From CAZJLP01 sp964546955 (GTDB lineage: Bacteria > Verrucomicrobiota > Verrucomicrobiia > Opitutales > Opitutaceae): a stretch of 43,093 bases of DNA. The notes below the pieces were generated by a model. The model saw nothing but the letters and a program-made list of their open reading frames with translations. It was not told the origin of the DNA and searched no databases. The position numbers and the translations under genes are program-made. This document shows, one piece after another, positions 33,709 to 41,703 of this stretch. Location: contig CAZJLP010000044.1 of NCBI GenBank assembly GCA_964546955.1, forward strand, positions 1 to 43,093. Direction: 5' to 3'. Within the stretch, counting starts at the first letter, position 1. Every line of letters starts with the position of its first letter.

Positions 33709-35163
33709 TTAGATCGCCATGAAACACAACGCCATGATGACGGTGGGCAATAGCGCGGACACCGCTAGCCAGAGCGGGGAGACGCCATCGGGGAAAAAGC
33801 GCTGCAGGATCGATTGGCCCGCGGGATTTGGAGCGTTGGCGATCACGGTCAGACCGCCCCCGGTGACGGCACCGGCCACGACCGCGTATTTCAACGAATC
33901 GGTGAATCCGGGAACGAGTGAAGCCAGATAGGTGATCGCGGCATTGTCGTTAAAGGCGGTCAAAAGCGTGGCTCCCACAAACAACGAAATCTCGCCCAGG
34001 CTTTTCAATATCGGATCGATCCACCAGGCCTGCAGTCCGCCGTGCACGACCAGCCCAGCGAGGAAAAAGCCCACGAGCAAAGGCGATCGCAACTCAAGTT
34101 TGCCCTGGTGGTGAGCCGTCGCTTGCGCGAACGCCAAATAAAACAAAAAACCGCCGATAAAGAGCGCCGGCGTGTGCGCCGTGAACACCACCCAGCCCAG
34201 AAACGCCAGATTGATTGCCGTGACCCAGCGAGGCACCGCGCGCTTGGCGACCTCACGTGCCGAGTCCGAGGTTTTTTTCGTCTCCAGTGCTTTCAGCTCT
34301 TTCCTGAAATAGCAGAAATACAGTACCGTCGCGACGACGATGCCAAGGGCGGCGCGCCACCCAAAATGCGCGAGCATGAACGGCGTGTCCCACTGCCAGA
34401 CCCGTGCCACCATCAAAACCGGCGGTGCCGCGAAATGCGTCATCGTGCCTCCCACCGACACATTGACGAACAAAAGTCCGATCGTTCCGTAAGCGAGCGC
34501 GGGCGAAGGACGGTGGACGTAGAACTTTCGCGAGAGGAGTAATGCGGCGATCGTCATCGCGGCAGGCTCCGTGATGAAGGACCCGAGGAGCGGCGCCACA
34601 ATCAAAATGGTCAGCCACCAAGCCGAGACCGTCCCACCGCCGAACAACGTCACGAGCCTCATCGCTCCTTCCGCCACACGAAGGAGGGGGGCGGTGGCGG
34701 CCAGCGCCATGATCACCACCACAAACATCGGCTCCGTGAATTGGCGGCTCGCCAGATAGTGTTCGGCCGTCTCCCAACCTCGGTTCACGGTAATCGCGGC
34801 CAGCAAGATCACCGCCCAAATTCCGAAGACCGCTTCAACTTCTCCCAGAAAATGAAGCATCTGCCCCTTGAAACTGACTTCGTCTGGCTGGGCATCCTCG
34901 TTCAAGTCGGTCGGGCTTGTCTGTTTGCTGCGCCGGTGACGGGCCTCCGCTTCGTGAGCCCAATGGCGAAACTTCGGAGTCAGAAAGGTGTGCACGATGG
35001 CCAGCGCAAAGATGACCGTCGCCACCACGTTGAACGGGTCCGCCTGCGCGCGAAAAGCCAGCATTTCTCCAAGACTGCTGCCGGCGGGCTCGGCGTAGGC
35101 CGTAACTGGACGCGGAAACTCCAGGGACGGGTCGGTGGAAGCCGCGAGAAACAAATGCGTCAC
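33709..35163 (-). CDS. Putative Na+/H+ antiporter
   Basis: The 484-residue inner-membrane protein has 11 to 13 hydrophobic segments, for example VVATVIFALAIVHTFLTP, FGIWAVILLAAITVNRGW and SLFVGATLLTAFNDNAAITY. It fits the putative Na+/H+ antiporter family of the ion-transporter superfamily. Conserved polar membrane stretches such as GSFITEPAAMTIAALLLS, GGTMTHFAAPPVLMVA and TVIANAPNPAGQSIL are likely the re-entrant ion-binding parts. Start is GTG 35163. A hydrophilic, charged loop at about residues 66-98 separates the first helix from the core. Substrate ions are inferred from the family only. It is monocistronic or follows the DUF1015 gene 63 bases upstream. Confidence 0.82.
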   Translation of the reverse strand: MTHLFLAASTDPSLEFPRPVTAYAEPAGSSLGEMLAFRAQADPFNVVATVIFALAIVHTFLTPKFRHWAHEAEARHRRSKQTSPTDLNEDAQPDEVSFKGQMLHFLGEVEAVFGIWAVILLAAITVNRGWETAEHYLASRQFTEPMFVVVIMALAATAPLLRVAEGAMRLVTLFGGGTVSAWWLTILIVAPLLGSFITEPAAMTIAALLLSRKFYVHRPSPALAYGTIGLLFVNVSVGGTMTHFAAPPVLMVARVWQWDTPFMLAHFGWRAALGIVVATVLYFCYFRKELKALETKKTSDSAREVAKRAVPRWVTAINLAFLGWVVFTAHTPALFIGGFLFYLAFAQATAHHQGKLELRSPLLVGFFLAGLVVHGGLQAWWIDPILKSLGEISLFVGATLLTAFNDNAAITYLASLVPGFTDSLKYAVVAGAVTGGGLTVIANAPNPAGQSILQRFFPDGVSPLWLAVSALLPTVIMALCFMAI

Positions 35164-35226
35164 GCCTCGACCAAAGCCGCTGGTCGAGGAGACGCAAGCC
35201 TTGCTGGCCCCGGCAAGAGTCTTCCG

Positions 35227-36441
35227 TTAAAACGTGTGGGTGAACAAACCGGAGCGTAGCTTCGGCTCGAACCACGTGCTCTTCGGAGGCATGATCTGAC
35301 CGGCATCCGCGATGTCCATCAACTGGGCGATGGTCACGGGGTAGAGCGAAAACGCGACACCCCCATCCTTATCGACTCTCTGGACGAGTTCCGTCGTGCC
35401 ACGGATTCCGCCGACGAAGTCAATCCGCTTGCTCGTGCGCGGATCCTCGATCCCGAGCAAAGGAGCCAGTAGCTTGTCCTGCAGAACACTGACGTCGAGT
35501 CGCCCGACCGGATCGGCCTTGGGATCCGCCGGACAACGCAGCCCATACCACTTCCCCCCCAGGTACATGCTGACCTGCCCTACCCCTGCGGGGGATGGCG
35601 ATGCATCGTCCTGCAGCCCGAAGGTCGCTTTCACCTTGGCCAGGAATGCCTCCGGAGATTGGCCGTGCAGATCGAACACAATGCGGTTGTACGGAAGGAT
35701 CTTGAGTTCGCTCGCGGGAAAAAGGACGCACAGAAACCAATTGTAGTCCTCCGCGCCGGTGTGGCGCGGGTTACGCTCGCGGCGCAGCCGGGCGACGCGA
35801 GCGGCACTGGCCGCGCGGTGGTGCCCGTCCGCGATATAGGTGACCGGCACGTTGCCGAAGGCTTTGATCCATTCCTGCCCGCCCTCCACGCGCCAGGCCG
35901 TATGTTGAATGCCATCCGGAGCCGTGAAATCGTGCAGTGGCTTCTCTTTCGTCTTGGCGTCGACCAGCGCCGTCACCGCCGCTTCGTCGCGGTAGGTGAG
36001 AAAGACCGGCCCGGTGTTGGCGCTCAACGTATCGATCAGGCGAGTACGGTCGTCTTCCTTGTCCTTGCGCGTCTTCTCGTGCTTCTTGATCAACTCCGCG
36101 TCGTAGTCCTCGACGTGGCACACGGCCACCAGCCCGCGCTGCACATGCATCCCCATCTTCTGTTGATACACATAGAGGCAGGGACCGGTCTCGCGCGTGA
36201 GCACTCCGTCCTGCTGCAGCTTGAGAAAGTTCTCGCGCGCCTTCGCGTAAACCTGGTCGCTGTAGGGATCGGTGTCGCGCGGAAGATCGATCTCAGCGCG
36301 ATCCACGCGAAGAAGGCTGCGCGGTTTGCCGGCGGCGAGCGCGGCGGCCTCGGACGTATTGACAACGTCATAGGGCACGCAGGCCACTTCGGGCGTGAGT
36401 GCAGGCAGCGGAACCAACCCCTGAAAAGCGCGAATTCGCAT
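35227..36441 (-). CDS. DUF1015 family protein
   Basis: The 404-residue cytoplasmic protein has the family landmarks in order: MRIRAFQGLVPL and VACVPYDVVNTSEAAALA at the start, SLLRVDRAEIDLP, KKHEKTRKDKEDDRTRL, then VTYIADGHHRAASAARVA and a C-terminal IMPPKSTWFEPKLRSGLF. Length is typical. The conserved HEKT, ADGHHR and PPKSTWF elements suggest an enzyme or nucleotide-binding protein, but the family has no established function that I can name. ATG 36441 gives the conserved N-terminus; an upstream in-frame start would add 13 poorly conserved residues. It precedes the antiporter and follows the rpmJ-rpmE terminator on the same strand. Confidence 0.9.
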   Translation of the reverse strand: MRIRAFQGLVPLPALTPEVACVPYDVVNTSEAAALAAGKPRSLLRVDRAEIDLPRDTDPYSDQVYAKARENFLKLQQDGVLTRETGPCLYVYQQKMGMHVQRGLVAVCHVEDYDAELIKKHEKTRKDKEDDRTRLIDTLSANTGPVFLTYRDEAAVTALVDAKTKEKPLHDFTAPDGIQHTAWRVEGGQEWIKAFGNVPVTYIADGHHRAASAARVARLRRERNPRHTGAEDYNWFLCVLFPASELKILPYNRIVFDLHGQSPEAFLAKVKATFGLQDDASPSPAGVGQVSMYLGGKWYGLRCPADPKADPVGRLDVSVLQDKLLAPLLGIEDPRTSKRIDFVGGIRGTTELVQRVDKDGGVAFSLYPVTIAQLMDIADAGQIMPPKSTWFEPKLRSGLFTHTF

Positions 36442-36533
36442 AAGCGTGGATGAGCAGACCACACGGGACACGGGGGTCAAGTGCGGGGAGCGTCACAGAA
36501 CTCGGATCGCCTCGACCGCGCGACGGAAAGCGA

Positions 36534-36564
36534 CACAAAAAAACCCGCCTCGAAAGGCGGGTTT
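36534..36564 (-). terminator. Intrinsic terminator of the rpmJ-rpmE operon
   Basis: On the minus strand AAACCCGCCT, loop TTCG, AGGCGGGTTT is followed by a run of seven T. It sits about 30 bases after the rpmE stop. The stable UUCG tetraloop and U-tract make it a textbook intrinsic terminator. Confidence 0.93.
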
Positions 36565-36595
36565 AAATTCTGGAAAACCGGGGAAGTCGTCGCGC

Positions 36596-36850
36596 TTATT
36601 TGCCCTTCTGGCCGCGCTTGAACTTCGAGGTGAACTTTTCCACGCGGCCCGCCGTGTCGACGAGGCGCTTCTCACCCGTGTAAGCGGGATGGGAGTCCAT
36701 GGTCACGTCGCGCAAGACGATGAAGTAGTCTTCACCATCGATCTTCTCCTTACGGGCAGACTTCATGGTCGACTTCGTGAGGAATCGTTTGCCGGTGGCG
36801 ACATCGAGGAAGCAAACGTTGTTGAGGGAGGGATGGCCTTCTGCTTTCAC
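36596..36850 (-). CDS. rpmE: Ribosomal protein L31, type B (zinc-free)
   Basis: The 84-residue protein has the type-B L31 pattern: VCFLDVATGKRFLTKSTM, then DYFIVLRDVTMDSHPAYTG and a basic tail KFTSKFKRGQKGK. The four zinc-binding cysteines of type-A L31 are absent, with only one Cys. It therefore belongs to the C- class that can replace the zinc protein when zinc is short. The start is GTG 36850, since no in-frame ATG is near. It is 18 bases after rpmJ and ends at a strong terminator. Confidence 0.92.
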   Translation of the reverse strand: MKAEGHPSLNNVCFLDVATGKRFLTKSTMKSARKEKIDGEDYFIVLRDVTMDSHPAYTGEKRLVDTAGRVEKFTSKFKRGQKGK

Positions 36851-36868
36851 GGAAAAAAATGGTTGGAA

Positions 36869-36994
36869 TTAACCCTGGCGCGCTTTGTAGCGGGGGTCAG
36901 TCTTGTTGATCACGTAGATTTTGCCACGGCGGCGGACGACTTGGCAGTCCGGGTGACGCTTCTTCGCGGATTTAATGGAGGAAACGACTTTCAT
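36869..36994 (-). CDS. rpmJ: Ribosomal protein L36, type B (zinc-free)
   Basis: The 41-residue product, beginning MKVVSSIKSAKKRHPDC and containing VVRRRGKIYVINKTDPRYK, matches L36 of the longer type-B class (typically 41-46 residues). Only one of the usual zinc ligands, a single Cys, remains. It is the first gene of a two-gene operon with type-B L31. Upstream on the minus strand a TTGACA with a 17-base spacer to TGTTTT is a possible promoter, and GTGTTTTGAACAC just before the start is an imperfect palindrome that could be an operator. Confidence 0.9.
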   Translation of the reverse strand: MKVVSSIKSAKKRHPDCQVVRRRGKIYVINKTDPRYKARQG

Positions 36995-37128
36995 AAAAGT
37001 GTTCAAAACACCCTTCCGCCTCCCCCCTGTCAAACGAAAATGTGTAAGTCGCGTTGGATCAACTCCCCCCGTTCGGACGGAGAGTTAGCCCTTGAGATTC
37101 GGCGCCCGGCGCCGGCACACTCCGCCCA

Positions 37129-38835
37129 ATGTCGCAAACACTTGCCCGCCTCGTCTTTGGGGCCACCGCGCTGTTTTTTGCGGCCTTCTTTCTCTGGCCG
37201 CTGTGGCAGATTTTGAAAGGGGGGTTCGTGACCGCGGACGGGCGCCTGACGACGGAATATTTCGCCGCGATTCTCTCGGACCCACNNNNNNNNNNACTCT
37301 ACCGCGAAGGATTACTCAACTCGTTTCTCCTAGCCTGCGCGACCACCGGGCTCTGCCTGTTGATCGCGCTGCCTCTCGCGTTTATCTCGGATCGTTTTCT
37401 CTTCCCGGGTCGCGCCCTGCTGACCTCGCTCGTCCTCATTCCCATGATCCTGCCGCCGTTCGTGGGAGCGATCGGCATCAAACAGATTTTCGGGCAGTAC
37501 GGCGCCGTCAACGCACTGATCGTGGCGCTGGGGCTACGTCCGGACGGATGGACGTTCGACTGGTTCGCGGCCAACCAATTCTGGGGGATCGCGGTGGTGC
37601 AGGCATTGTCCCTCTACCCCATCATCTATCTCAATTCGGCCGCCGCCCTCGCGAACGTGGATCCTGCAATGGAGGAAGCGGCCCAAAACCTCGGCTGCAC
37701 CGGCTTTCGCCGTTTTTTCAAAATCACCCTGCCCCTGATCCGGCCGGGGCTGTTCGCGGGCGGCACGATTGTCTTCATCTGGTCGTTCACGGAGCTCGGC
37801 GTGCCACTCGTCTTCGACTACGCTCGAGTGACGTCCGTCCAGATTTTCTCCGGGCTGAAGGACATCGGTGGAAACCCGGCTCCGTACGCCTTGGTCGCCG
37901 TGATGCTCGGGTGCACGATCACGCTCTATGCCGTCGGCAAGGGTCTCTTCGGGCGGGAGGGTCATGCGATGATGGCCAAAGCCACGAGTTCGGGCGGAGC
38001 CCGCGCGCTCCCGACCGTGCGCCGCTTGCTTTGCACCACCGCCTTCGCCGGAGTCACTGCGCTGGCGATCTTGCCTCACCTGGGAGTCGTGCTGGTCGCC
38101 TTTTCCAGCGATTGGTATGGGACCGTCGTGCCGCAGAATTACACGCTGCAAAACTTTGCGATCGCGCTGGGCCATGATCTGACAGTTCCGGCGATCGCCA
38201 ACAGCCTCAAATTCGCCAGCGCATCCACTTTGATCGACGTCGTGCTGGGCATTGCCATCGCTTACGTGGTCGTCCGCTCGAAACTCGCGGGCCGGCAGAT
38301 TCTCGACCTGCTCGCGATGCTGCCTCTCGCGGTGCCGGGCTTGGTCCTGGCGTTCGGCTACCTTGCGATGAGCCAGGATGGAAAGTTCTTCTCCTTTCTG
38401 AACCCGACGAAAAACCCCACCCTGCTCCTGATCATCGCGTATTCCGTGCGGCGATTGCCCTACGTCGTGCGCTCGGCGGCCGCCGGCTTCCAACAGACAA
38501 GCGAGACATTGGAGGAGGCCGCCCAAAACCTCGGCGCCTCGCCGCTAAAATCGCTGGTGAAAGTGACGCTTCCGCTCATCGCCGCGAATCTGATCGCGGG
38601 CGGACTGCTGGCCTTTGCTTTCGCCATGCTCGAAGTGAGCGACTCGCTGATCCTTGCGCAGAAGCAGGTGTACTACCCGATCACCAAGGCGATCCTCGAG
38701 TTGTTCCAGCTGCTGGGCGACGGCAAGTTCATGGCGAGCGCCCTCGGCGTGTGGGCCATGGCTTTCCTGGGCATCATTATCGCGACCATGACGGTGCTGC
38801 TCGGCAAAAAGCTTGGCGCGATCTTTCGCGTTTGA
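37129..38835 (+). CDS. Fused two-domain ABC transporter permease (Fbp/ThiP/Sfu type)
   Basis: The inner-membrane protein of about 568 residues carries two copies of the permease domain, each with an EAA loop: EEAAQNLGCTGFRRFFKITLP near residue 185 and EEAAQNLGASPLKSLVKVTLP near 463. About 12 hydrophobic segments are visible. This fused design is typical of ferric-iron, thiamine and related importers with a single permease. No ATPase or binding-protein gene lies next to it: it is divergent from rpmJ and followed by EamA. The 10-N gap at residues 53-56 keeps the frame and lies in the first periplasmic loop. Substrate unknown. Confidence 0.88.
   Translation: MSQTLARLVFGATALFFAAFFLWPLWQILKGGFVTADGRLTTEYFAAILSDPXXXXLYREGLLNSFLLACATTGLCLLIALPLAFISDRFLFPGRALLTSLVLIPMILPPFVGAIGIKQIFGQYGAVNALIVALGLRPDGWTFDWFAANQFWGIAVVQALSLYPIIYLNSAAALANVDPAMEEAAQNLGCTGFRRFFKITLPLIRPGLFAGGTIVFIWSFTELGVPLVFDYARVTSVQIFSGLKDIGGNPAPYALVAVMLGCTITLYAVGKGLFGREGHAMMAKATSSGGARALPTVRRLLCTTAFAGVTALAILPHLGVVLVAFSSDWYGTVVPQNYTLQNFAIALGHDLTVPAIANSLKFASASTLIDVVLGIAIAYVVVRSKLAGRQILDLLAMLPLAVPGLVLAFGYLAMSQDGKFFSFLNPTKNPTLLLIIAYSVRRLPYVVRSAAAGFQQTSETLEEAAQNLGASPLKSLVKVTLPLIAANLIAGGLLAFAFAMLEVSDSLILAQKQVYYPITKAILELFQLLGDGKFMASALGVWAMAFLGIIIATMTVLLGKKLGAIFRV
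37286..37295. other. Assembly gap (10 N) inside the ABC permease gene
   Basis: Ten Ns between AAILSDP and LYREGLLNSF. The frame is kept with 10 bases, but the true length is unknown and must be 3n+1 if the gene is intact. Typical permeases need few or no extra residues here. Confidence 0.95.
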
Positions 38836-38874
38836 GCGATCGGCACCCTGCCCGGCCGTCCATTTGCCCCACCG

Positions 38875-39738
38875 ATGTTCCTGCTCCTTCTCGTCTCGCT
38901 CATCTGGGCTTTCTCTTTCGGCCTGATCAAAACCAGCCTGGGCAATTTGGACTACGCCGGACTCGCGGTGGTGCGCATCGGGCTCGCGACCCTGCTCTTC
39001 GTCCCTTTTCTGCGGTGGAAATCGGTGCCGTGCCACGCGAGATGGAAGCTGCTCGTCATCGGTGCGGTGCAGTTCGGGGCGATGTACCTCCTCTATCTCC
39101 GGGCGTTCCGTTTCCTTCAGGCGTACGAGGTGGCGCTCTTCACCTTGACCACGCCGCTCTACATCGCGCTGCTCGAAACAGTCGCCGCGCGGCGGTTGCA
39201 GCGCGGGCACTTTGCGGCGGCGGTGCTGGCGGTCATCGGGGCGAGCGTCGTGGTCTGGCGCCCGCTTGCCCCGAGCGGGTTCTGGCTGGGACTTCTCCTT
39301 GTCCAGGTTTCCAACGTCTGTTTCGCTTTCGGACAACTCGCCTACCGCCGTATCCGGATCTCCCTGACATCGGAGATTCGGGACACCCATCTTTTCGCGC
39401 TGCCGTTTGCGGGAGCGCTGGCCTTATGTCTCGCATTTTCGTTCTTCCAGACCGACTGGGCGGCCTTCCGACCAGCGCGCGAACAATGGATTGTCCTCGT
39501 TTACCTTGGCCTCGTCTCCTCCGGACTTTGTTTTTTCTGGTGGAATGTCGGCGCGACCCGCGTGAATGCGGGAACGCTGGCCGTCTTCAACAACGCCAAG
39601 ATCCCGCTGGGTGTCGCCGTTTCGCTGCTCGTTTTCGGCGAAAAAACCGACCTTGTGCGCCTCATCGCCGGGGGTAGCCTGCTCACGCTTGCCGTATGGA
39701 TCGCGGAGCGCGAAGCAAAAGTCGGGAATAAAGGCTAG
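38875..39738 (+). CDS. EamA/DMT-family transporter
   Basis: The 287-residue membrane protein has ten predicted helices in two EamA repeats, starting with LLLLVSLIWAFSFGLIKTSL. The second repeat ends with WWNVGATRVNAGTLAVFNNAKIPLGVAVSLLVFGEK, the typical EamA end where a Pro-containing helix lines the pore. Relatives export or import small metabolites such as amino acids and nucleobases, so the substrate cannot be assigned. It starts 39 bases after the ABC permease on the same strand and is convergent with the thioredoxin-like gene. Confidence 0.9.
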   Translation: MFLLLLVSLIWAFSFGLIKTSLGNLDYAGLAVVRIGLATLLFVPFLRWKSVPCHARWKLLVIGAVQFGAMYLLYLRAFRFLQAYEVALFTLTTPLYIALLETVAARRLQRGHFAAAVLAVIGASVVVWRPLAPSGFWLGLLLVQVSNVCFAFGQLAYRRIRISLTSEIRDTHLFALPFAGALALCLAFSFFQTDWAAFRPAREQWIVLVYLGLVSSGLCFFWWNVGATRVNAGTLAVFNNAKIPLGVAVSLLVFGEKTDLVRLIAGGSLLTLAVWIAEREAKVGNKG

Positions 39739-39770
39739 CGAAGCGCCGCAACCAGCGGCCCTGCGACAGC

Positions 39771-40190
39771 TCAATAACTTTTCGACGGCTTCAACCAGGC
39801 GAAAAATGCGTTGCGGTCTTTGAAGGCGGAGTCGGCGCGGCCCTGCATTCTCCCTTTCTTCATCACGATAAATGTCGGCGTGGCGCGCACGTGATAAAGC
39901 TGCTGGAGGTCGTCGTGCTGGGTCACATTGACTTTGGCCAATCCGACATGGGGAAAGCTTTTTTGCATCTCCGCCAAGAGCGGCTCCATATAATCGCACC
40001 CGGCACAGTCCGGCTGCCAAAAATAAATGAGAATTTTTTCCTCGGTGGAGCGAAGTTTGCGTTCCAGTTGCCGAGCGTTAAGCGAGTTGGGATCGTACTT
40101 CGAGCATCCTCCGAAGAGGACACCCGCTGCGATCACCACGGCGATCATCCGGACCCCTCGCGCCAAACGAAGCCGAAGCCATAAGCTCAT
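39771..40190 (-). CDS. Thioredoxin-like lipoprotein
   Basis: The 139-residue protein has a basic N-region (RLRLARGVR), a hydrophobic stretch and the lipobox LFGGC at residues 25-29, so it should be anchored by Cys29 on the periplasmic side. The rest is a thioredoxin fold with IYFWQPDCAGCDYMEP carrying the redox pair Cys62 and Cys65, and the cis-Pro in VRATPTFIVMKKGR. It resembles periplasmic thiol-disulfide proteins that reduce cytochrome or envelope substrates. ATG at 40148 would be a shorter alternative start. No dsb or ccm gene is nearby. Confidence 0.85.
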   Translation of the reverse strand: MSLWLRLRLARGVRMIAVVIAAGVLFGGCSKYDPNSLNARQLERKLRSTEEKILIYFWQPDCAGCDYMEPLLAEMQKSFPHVGLAKVNVTQHDDLQQLYHVRATPTFIVMKKGRMQGRADSAFKDRNAFFAWLKPSKSY

Positions 40191-40362
40191 AGTCAGACCG
40201 TGCGATCATCGGTAGTCTGTAGCAAGCCGTTTCTAGCCATCGACCTTTGACAGATTTTTACCATTACCAACAGGTCATCTCTGGTGCCGAACTATTCGGA
40301 ACGACAGGCGGAGGGCGGCCATCAAACCTTGCGCTATCAGGAGCAAAGATCGCGACCGCTAA

Positions 40363-41703
40363 CTATATGACCTCCAAGTCCGCGCGCGCGACGGTTTCGA
40401 GTTTGCCCAGCGCATTGCGCACGATGTCTTCCGTCGGTCCTTCAACGAGGAAACGCAGCTTCGGTTCAGTCCCCGAATAGCGGACCAGGACCCGGCCACT
40501 GTCGCCCAACTGCTGCTCGATCGCCTGAATGGCAAAGGGCAAATGGGGCAATTGCGCCAGGTCCTTCTTCTCCCGCACGCGGAGGCTCGAGGTCACCTGC
40601 GGAAACTTTCGGAGCTGCTGGCGCAATTCCGACAACGGTTTCCCAGTCGCCTGCATGACGGCGATGGTCCGGAGTGCCGCGACCAAGCCGTCGCCTGTGG
40701 GCGAGACCTCAGCGCAAACCACATGGCCGGACGACTCGCCTCCGAGCATCGCGCGCTCGGCTCTCATCCGTTCGATCACGTAGCGGTCCCCCACCGCCGT
40801 CCGCAGCACTTTTCCTCCCGCCGCGCGAATCGCCGCGTCCACGCCCAGATTGCTTTGAACCGTCACGACGAGGGTTTTCTCGGCCAGATCGCCCCGCGCG
40901 AGCGAAGCCAGCGCGAGAATGGTCAGAATTTCGTCGCCATCGAGGACATCGCCTTTCTCGTCGCAGAGAACGCAACGATCCCCGTCTCCGTCGTGGGCGA
41001 TGCCCAAACGCGCGCGATGGGAAAGCACGGCGGAGGCAAGCTTCTCCGGGTGCTCGCTTCCCACTCCCTCATTGATGTTCGTTCCATTCGGTTTGTCGCC
41101 GATCATGGTCAACGTCGCTCCGAGCTCGCGGAGAATTCCGGGGCTCGAAACGCAGGTCGCCCCGTTTGCCGTGTCGAGGACGATGCGCCACCCGGCGAGG
41201 GATCGCGCCGGCAGCAAACGCAGCGTCTTCTCGAGATAGCGCGTCAAGCCGTCGCCGACGCTGTACCGCGGGTAAACCACACTCGGGCGCTCGGCCGGGA
41301 GCAGCTGCTCGATTTCCACTTCCTGTTGGTCCGTCAGCTTCACCCCGCCGCGGCCGAAAAATTTAATCCCATTGTCCGCCTGCGGATTGTGCGACGCGGT
41401 GATCATCACGCCCAAGGCGGATTTTTCGTCCGCGACCGCCGCCGCAACCGCCGGCGTCGGCACGACTCCCAACACGACCACCTCGACCCCCACCGAGGCG
41501 AGGCCCGTTGCCGCCGCGTTGAGCAACGCTTCTCCCGAGGAACGCGTGTCGCGCCCCAACAACACTTTTTGCGCTCCCGCGTGAGTCTGCCGGGAGACAA
41601 AACGCCCGGCGGCCACGCCCAACCGCTCAAAGAAAGCCTCGTTCACCACAGGGCCACCGTACGGACCGCGAACGCCGTCCGTGCCGAAATAAATGCGCTT
41701 CAT
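40363..41703 (-). CDS. glmM: Phosphoglucosamine mutase
   Basis: The enzyme converts glucosamine-6-phosphate to glucosamine-1-phosphate for UDP-GlcNAc, a peptidoglycan precursor. The 446-residue protein has the four-domain phosphohexomutase build: YFGTDGVRG at the start, the phosphoserine loop ITASHNP with Ser104, the magnesium loop HDGDGDRC, the sugar-binding GGESSGHVV and the phosphate-binding RYSGTEPKLR. All are intact. ATG 41703 overlaps the trpD stop as ATGA, so the two are translationally coupled. An upstream in-frame start would add 38 unconserved residues. Confidence 0.97.
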   Translation of the reverse strand: MKRIYFGTDGVRGPYGGPVVNEAFFERLGVAAGRFVSRQTHAGAQKVLLGRDTRSSGEALLNAAATGLASVGVEVVVLGVVPTPAVAAAVADEKSALGVMITASHNPQADNGIKFFGRGGVKLTDQQEVEIEQLLPAERPSVVYPRYSVGDGLTRYLEKTLRLLPARSLAGWRIVLDTANGATCVSSPGILRELGATLTMIGDKPNGTNINEGVGSEHPEKLASAVLSHRARLGIAHDGDGDRCVLCDEKGDVLDGDEILTILALASLARGDLAEKTLVVTVQSNLGVDAAIRAAGGKVLRTAVGDRYVIERMRAERAMLGGESSGHVVCAEVSPTGDGLVAALRTIAVMQATGKPLSELRQQLRKFPQVTSSLRVREKKDLAQLPHLPFAIQAIEQQLGDSGRVLVRYSGTEPKLRFLVEGPTEDIVRNALGKLETVARADLEVI

